From the NCBI RefSeq assembly GCF_000271305.1, contig NZ_AKGD01000002.1, positions 620,001-684,000 on the forward strand: 64,000 nt of DNA, written 5' to 3'. The notes below the pieces were generated by a model. It saw only the letters and a program-made list of their open reading frames with translations. It searched no databases and was not told where the DNA came from. How positions within the stretch are numbered: the stretch's first letter is position 1; each line of letters opens with the position of its first letter. Origin of the DNA: Hydrocarboniphaga effusa AP103. GTDB taxonomy: Bacteria; Pseudomonadota; Gammaproteobacteria; Nevskiales; Nevskiaceae. Below are positions 59,947 through 64,000 of this stretch, piece after piece. Position numbers and translations under genes: made by a program.

Positions 59947-61254
59947 TCACTTCATCCGGATCAGATCACACGCAAAGCCCATCTGCTTCTCGCAGGCGCG
60001 CGACACGATCACCGCACACAGGATCATGCCGAGCGAGTAGGCGCAGGCCGCGCCCCAGCCGCCGATCAGCGGAATGGTGGTGGCGCCGATCAGCGCTGCG
60101 GCGAGTACGCCCCATACATGAGCGCGCAGGTTGTCGTGCTCGTGTCCGGCTGCGCCGAGGATGGGCCCGCCATTGCCGAACAGCAGTCGCACCACCTGGC
60201 CCACGCCAAGCGCGACGAAGATCCAGCGGCTGTCGTCCGCATGCGCGCCTGCCACGGCCTGTAGCCAGCTGGCAGGCACCAGCGCGGCCCCGAGCACCAG
60301 TGCCACCACGCCGAGCCAGGAGCGCAGCGCAGCGCGCCGGAATGCGCGTTCGAGTTCGCGGCTGACGCGGCCGTGGCTCAGGTATTCGTCCACCGCGCGC
60401 TTTTTGGCTGACAGCGCCACCAAGCCGGTCGGTGCGACGAGCCACAGTGCGAAGCGCTTGCCCAGACCGTAGACACCGAGCATCGCGGGGCTGCCGAGCG
60501 CACCGAGCAACCACAGATCGATGTTGGCTTGAGCGATCTGCAAGCCTTGCGTGAGCGAGATCAGCGGGCCGCGATGCCAGAACTCGCGAAGCGTCTGCAT
60601 CATGCTTGGCTCGCTTTGGCTGATCGCAGCGAGTCTCGGCAGCAGCAAGCCCAGCGCGAGCAGCACGCCGATCCATTGGCCCGCGGCCATCAGCATGAGC
60701 AAATCGGCCGGCGTCGCCGGCGGATGTCCGCCGATGAAGCTCGCACCGAGCAGCAGCGAGAACGCGGCGCTCGAAGCAAAACCATTGCCGCGACCGCTGA
60801 AATAATTCGCAAGGCCGACGCCCACTTCGATGCGCAGCAACTCGCTCAGAAAGCGATAGAAGCTCATGCCGAGCACGGAGGCGAGAGCGGGCAGAACCCA
60901 GGGGCGCAGCGCCTGCATCGATTCGGGTGCGAAATGCGACAGCGGCTTCAGCGAAATCGCCAGCAGTATCAGCATGCTCAGCGTCAGTGCGGCGATCAGC
61001 ACTGCGCCGGCTTTGAGCCCCGTTCTCACGCTGGCCCCGCGACGCTCGCCGAGCAGGCCGAAAGCGGAGACATGCGTGCCCGACAAGGCCACGATGCTCA
61101 GTGCGAGCACGATGGACTCCGCCAGCACGAATTCGCCGTAATGCCTGGCGCCGAACAAGCGAATGGCGAGCAGGTGAGCGCTGGCTCCGCTCAGTGCCGA
61201 GCCCGCACGCGCGACGGTGGCGTGTGCGACCGCCCGATGCAGGTCACGCGCCAC
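59947..61254 (-). CDS. Polysaccharide flippase, Wzx/oligosaccharide-flippase family
   Basis: A 435-residue inner-membrane protein with about twelve hydrophobic segments, the charge spacing of the MOP/Wzx superfamily and a mid-protein LGVYGLGKRFALWLVAPTGL segment typical of it. It would move the undecaprenyl-linked repeat unit to the periplasm for the Wzy-like polymerase encoded on the other strand. Its start overlaps the upstream beta-helix gene by 11 bases, so GT4, beta-helix and flippase form one coupled minus-strand operon. Confidence 0.83.
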   Translation of the reverse strand: MARDLHRAVAHATVARAGSALSGASAHLLAIRLFGARHYGEFVLAESIVLALSIVALSGTHVSAFGLLGERRGASVRTGLKAGAVLIAALTLSMLILLAISLKPLSHFAPESMQALRPWVLPALASVLGMSFYRFLSELLRIEVGVGLANYFSGRGNGFASSAAFSLLLGASFIGGHPPATPADLLMLMAAGQWIGVLLALGLLLPRLAAISQSEPSMMQTLREFWHRGPLISLTQGLQIAQANIDLWLLGALGSPAMLGVYGLGKRFALWLVAPTGLVALSAKKRAVDEYLSHGRVSRELERAFRRAALRSWLGVVALVLGAALVPASWLQAVAGAHADDSRWIFVALGVGQVVRLLFGNGGPILGAAGHEHDNLRAHVWGVLAAALIGATTIPLIGGWGAACAYSLGMILCAVIVSRACEKQMGFACDLIRMK

Positions 61255-62419
61255 TGGCGGGTCCGGCGAGCGCGGGGTAGCTCATCGCTTTGGCGCCGCT
61301 GCCGCGCATGTCCTCGGGCTGCCGGTCGAAGTAGATCGAGCCGCGCGCCAGCGAGTTGTCGAAATCGAAAAGCCTGCCCTTGCCGTAGTTGCGCAGGCCT
61401 TGAAACGAAGCGCTCTGCACGCCCGGCAAGGCCTTGATCGCCGCGAGCTTGCCGTTGTACTGCACGCAGCAGGAGACGAAGGCCACGTCGCGCACGCTGC
61501 TCTTGCCTTGCGAGCCGCCCAGTTGCAGACAGGGGCCGTGTTTTTCCTTGGGCTGCACGAAATTGCAGCCGAAGAACGTGGTGCGATCGGTGGCTTCGAT
61601 GCCGACCACCGGAACACGCTCGTCGTTGTGATCGGCCCGCTCGATCTGGCAGGCCCAGACGGTCAGGCCGACGACGCGATCCTTGCGCTCGTCGCCCGCG
61701 GCCAGGCGCAATTGCCAGCCGCGATTCTTGTTGGCGTAGCTGTCGAAGATGCGGCAGTCCGCGCATTCGCGCGTCTCGGCCGACAGTTGAATGCCGCCGC
61801 CGCTCGCGGTCTTGCCGTCGAAGCGGCCGTTGCGGATCGCCACCACGCCACGCAGCGAACACAGAAAACCACCATCGATCGCGATGCCCCAATCGCTGTT
61901 GCCGTCGACGATCACGGTGTCGAGCACCGCGTTGCCGACGCGCCGCAGGCTGATGCCCGAACCCGCGCGACCGCGTCCATCGACGGTGATGCCGGTGATC
62001 GACAGGCCGCTGAGCCGATCGCCTTGCGCGCCGCTGGCCTCGATCAGCGCGGAGCCGGAGAAGCCCTCGTCCTTGAACAGGATGCTGCCGGTTCCGGTTT
62101 CGCCGCGGCTGCTTTCGCCGACGATGACCAGGCCGGAGTCTTGAATCGTGATCGGCCGGCTCACGCGGTAGCGGCCCTTGGGAATCAGCAGCACGCCGCC
62201 GATGGCGCGCTCACAAGCGGCCTGCAAGGCTTGGGTCGAATCACGCGAGCCGCTCGGGTCCGCGCCGAAGTCGAGCGCCGAGAGGCCGAAGCCATCGCCA
62301 CGAACGGCTGGCGGACGTCGCTGTTGTGCCTGGTCTTCTGCATAAGCCTGCGCAGCGAGTGCGCCGGTAGCGGCGAACGCGCCCGATTGCAGCAGAAAGC
62401 GGCGCCGATCGAAGCTCAT
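61244..62419 (-). CDS. Tat-exported right-handed beta-helix protein, copy 2
   Basis: A 391-residue paralogue of the protein at 53817-55025. The twin-arginine signal is DRRRFLLQSGAFAATGALA; GFGLSALDFGADPSGSRDST is the pectate-lyase-3 start, and GGVLLIPKGRYRVSRPI then IVGESSR match the other copy. DWGIAIDGGFLCSLRGVVAI parallels GWGVVVEGGCLCSMSGLVCI there. It overlaps the GT4 gene at one end (ATGA) and the flippase at the other, so it is cotranslated with sugar assembly and export functions. Substrate unknown. Confidence 0.82.
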   Translation of the reverse strand: MSFDRRRFLLQSGAFAATGALAAQAYAEDQAQQRRPPAVRGDGFGLSALDFGADPSGSRDSTQALQAACERAIGGVLLIPKGRYRVSRPITIQDSGLVIVGESSRGETGTGSILFKDEGFSGSALIEASGAQGDRLSGLSITGITVDGRGRAGSGISLRRVGNAVLDTVIVDGNSDWGIAIDGGFLCSLRGVVAIRNGRFDGKTASGGGIQLSAETRECADCRIFDSYANKNRGWQLRLAAGDERKDRVVGLTVWACQIERADHNDERVPVVGIEATDRTTFFGCNFVQPKEKHGPCLQLGGSQGKSSVRDVAFVSCCVQYNGKLAAIKALPGVQSASFQGLRNYGKGRLFDFDNSLARGSIYFDRQPEDMRGSGAKAMSYPALAGPASGA

Positions 62420-63609
62420 GCGATGGCGCTCGCTGCAGGCACATCGGACCTGCGCTCGATGAGACGCGTATAGCAGGCGTCGACGGAATCGAGCATGGAA
62501 CGCTGTCCGTAGTGCTGATGTACGAGTTGCCGGGCCTGCGTCCCGATGCGCTCGCGCAATGGCGCGTCGTCGATCAGCCGGGCAAGCCGCTGCGCGGCCT
62601 GCTTCGCATCGCCGATGTCGAAACCCATATCGGAGTCCTGGGTATCGAAGCCCTGGCGCAGCAGCTCCTGGTGTCCCGGCACGCGGCTCAACACGGCGGG
62701 CAGGCCGCTGCCCATGGCTTCGAGCACCGCGATCGGCAGGCCTTCCCAGTGCGAGCAGGACAGCAGCAGGTCGTAGTCGGGCATGCGTTCGAACAGCTTC
62801 GGCACGATGCCGCAGGCTTTCACGCAGTGAGCAAGATCGAGCTCGGCGATGCGCTGCTCGAAGCGTGCACGGTCCGGGCCGTCGCCGTAGACATCGAGCT
62901 GCGGCATGCGCTGTGCTGCTTCGGCTCCGTAGTGAGCGCGCAGGGCATCGAAGATGTCGAGCAGGCCGAATGCGTTCTTGCATTCGTTGAACTGGTTCGC
63001 GTTGACGATGCGCAGGCGCCGTGGCGCAGCGGGTGATTCGTGCGATCGCATCTTGAGCCGGCCCAGGTCGATGCCGTTCGGAATCACCAGCGCGCCGTGC
63101 GGCGAAAGCCCCGCCGCGCGGACCGCCTGCAGCTCGTCGTTGGAAACGAAAATGGTGGCGCTGGCCCGGCGTGCGAGCCCTCTTTCGACGAGCCGCTTGA
63201 CGGCCGAAACCGCGTTGCGCTGCCAGAGGAAATGCACGCCGTGATGCGTGTGCACCGTGGGCACGTCGCGCAAGCCGCACAGCAGCCGGGCCAGCAGGCC
63301 GGCGCCGTAGCCGTGCGAGTGCACGATCTGGATGTTGCGCTCCTTGATGTAGCGGTGCAGTCCGAACAGCGTCACCGGATCGATCGATCGGCTCGGAATG
63401 CACAGCATGCGCTCACGCCCGACCGCGATGCGAAAGCGGCTCCAGTACGGCTCCTGCTGTGGGCAGGCGACATGGAATTCGTAGCGCTCGCCGAGCGACT
63501 TGAGCAGCTGGTGCATGTGCTCCGGCGCGCCGCCCATGTCGGCGCGCGAAGTGAGCATGAGCAGCCTGGGTTTTGCGGATGCCCAGCCGAGGCGTTTGTT
63601 TGCAGTCAT
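62416..63609 (-). CDS. Glycosyltransferase family 4 (GT-B)
   Basis: A 397-residue cytoplasmic retaining glycosyltransferase. The N-terminal LMLTSRADMGGAPEHMHQLL with the GG loop and QIVHSHGYGAGLLARLL are acceptor-side motifs. ALVIPNGIDLGRLK, LDVYGDGPDRARFEQR and the donor motif LLLSCSHWEGLPIAVLEAMG (E-x7-E) identify GT4. It is the first of three coupled genes, about 14 bases downstream of a small secreted protein, and probably adds a sugar to the exopolysaccharide repeat unit. Confidence 0.9.
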   Translation of the reverse strand: MTANKRLGWASAKPRLLMLTSRADMGGAPEHMHQLLKSLGERYEFHVACPQQEPYWSRFRIAVGRERMLCIPSRSIDPVTLFGLHRYIKERNIQIVHSHGYGAGLLARLLCGLRDVPTVHTHHGVHFLWQRNAVSAVKRLVERGLARRASATIFVSNDELQAVRAAGLSPHGALVIPNGIDLGRLKMRSHESPAAPRRLRIVNANQFNECKNAFGLLDIFDALRAHYGAEAAQRMPQLDVYGDGPDRARFEQRIAELDLAHCVKACGIVPKLFERMPDYDLLLSCSHWEGLPIAVLEAMGSGLPAVLSRVPGHQELLRQGFDTQDSDMGFDIGDAKQAAQRLARLIDDAPLRERIGTQARQLVHQHYGQRSMLDSVDACYTRLIERRSDVPAASAIA

Positions 63610-63623
63610 GCGATTCGAAAAAC

Positions 63624-63875
63624 TCAGCGCGCGTCGTCAGGCCGATTCAAGCTCAACAGGCCGCGCACCACGCCGCCCGAGAACTCCGCATACGGATCGT
63701 ATTCGGGCTCGTCGACGCTGGCTTGCGGAATGTCGAGGCCGGGGTTGGCGTTGGTCGGAACGAGGTTGACGACGACGTCGACCGCCGTGCCGGGCATCGG
63801 ATTGGTGCCGCTGCTCTGGGCGAGCGCGCCGGTGCTGGCGGCGAGCAGTGCGAAAGCGAAGGACAGGCGAATCAT
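63624..63875 (-). CDS. Small secreted protein, unknown function
   Basis: An 83-residue protein with a signal peptide (about 1-19, ending GALA). The mature part of about 64 residues is Pro, Asn and Asp rich (EPEYDPYAEFSGG) and has no cysteine or known motif. It sits between a partial outer-membrane-type gene and the GT4 gene on the same strand and is likely cotranscribed. I do not recognise a family. Confidence 0.65.
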   Translation of the reverse strand: MIRLSFAFALLAASTGALAQSSGTNPMPGTAVDVVVNLVPTNANPGLDIPQASVDEPEYDPYAEFSGGVVRGLLSLNRPDDAR

Positions 63876-63911
63876 CTCGAGAACTCCTCGCGGACTCAGT
63901 AGCTCAGTGGC

Positions 63912-64000
63912 TCAGTAGCCGAAGCCCAGGCCCACGCTGAGCGCGAACTCGGTATCCAGGCCGAGGCGCTGGCCGAGGTTGGTCACGCCCATGGTGATCG
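63912..64000 (-). CDS. C-terminal end of a probable outer-membrane beta-barrel protein (gene continues beyond window)
   Basis: Only 28 codons and the stop are inside the window. They read MGVTNLGQRLGLDTEFALSV, then GLGFGY and stop. Alternating residues and a terminal aromatic are usual for the last strand of an outer-membrane barrel. In this locus it could be an export or anchoring protein for the polysaccharide. The short segment makes this a weak call. Confidence 0.55.
   Translation of the reverse strand, partial: ITMGVTNLGQRLGLDTEFALSVGLGFGY

Noticed and set aside
50959..62419. Mobile element or genomic island with integrase
   Set aside because: Composition differs in the repeat-protein genes, but no integrase, transposase, direct repeats or tRNA junction was found around them.
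63890..63917. Short CTCAGTAG/CTCAGTGG direct repeats before the partial gene
   Set aside because: Three imperfect copies of eight bases overlapping a gene end; too short to separate from chance.

Overview
The window is about 64 kb of GC-rich, gene-dense gammaproteobacterial chromosome. Gene content and style (cysE, trmJ, suhB and thyA-folA neighbourhoods, TTACTTTCTTTG-type hairpins and CCCTCTCCCGC-type palindromes between genes, FG-GAP, Calx-beta and GloVer secreted proteins) suggest the Xanthomonadales/Lysobacterales, probably a Rhodanobacteraceae-like member. No phage, plasmid, insertion sequence or CRISPR array was seen.

Region 1 (1-18 kb) is mostly housekeeping. It holds the end of secF, a tRNA-Gln between inverted repeat hairpins, a K+/H+ antiporter, suhB, trmJ, and a compact operon cysE - cysteine desulfurase - small protein - second cysteine desulfurase - IscU-like - IscA. 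A dehydrogenase, thyA-folA, an acyl-CoA-binding protein, a DUF815 ATPase, recQ, a GNAT acetyltransferase, a YhbW-like monooxygenase and ettA follow.

Region 2 (18-28.6 kb) makes or modifies a surface glycan. It has a GT25 glycosyltransferase, an ABC exporter, a second glycosyltransferase, a four-module CBS/NeuB/SAF/TIM-barrel nonulosonate synthase, a NeuA-like cytidylyltransferase, a 2-oxoglutarate-type dioxygenase, a surface carbohydrate biosynthesis protein and a PLD-like protein.

Region 3 (28.8-43.1 kb) is the most interesting. It is a complete-looking bacterial sphingolipid locus: acyl-ACP ligase, CerR-like reductase, acyl carrier protein and serine palmitoyltransferase. Convergent to these lies a head-group module of a TAM41-like CTP transferase, a ceramide-kinase-like lipid kinase and a CDP-alcohol phosphatidyltransferase. 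Divergent from that runs an operon of metallophosphoesterase, HIT protein, LptF and LptG paralogues, a ceramide-synthase-like GNAT protein and a nucleotidyltransferase, with a LicC-like cytidylyltransferase beyond. I read this as synthesis of a ceramide, its conversion to an anionic phospho-ceramide, and delivery to the outer membrane by a dedicated LptFG pair. A perfect array of 25 heptamers lies between the serine palmitoyltransferase and TAM41-like genes.

Region 4 (43.2-64 kb) has a DUF4124 protein and threonine ammonia-lyase, then a Wzy-type exopolysaccharide locus: a Wzc-like BY-kinase, two tandem sulfotransferases, a Wzy-like polymerase, a flippase and a GT4. Interleaved are large exported proteins: FG-GAP/Calx-beta, two Tat-exported beta-helix paralogues, a passenger-like protein without a barrel, and a GloVer-repeat protein. 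The sulfotransferases suggest a sulfated polymer. The window ends inside an outer-membrane-protein-like gene.
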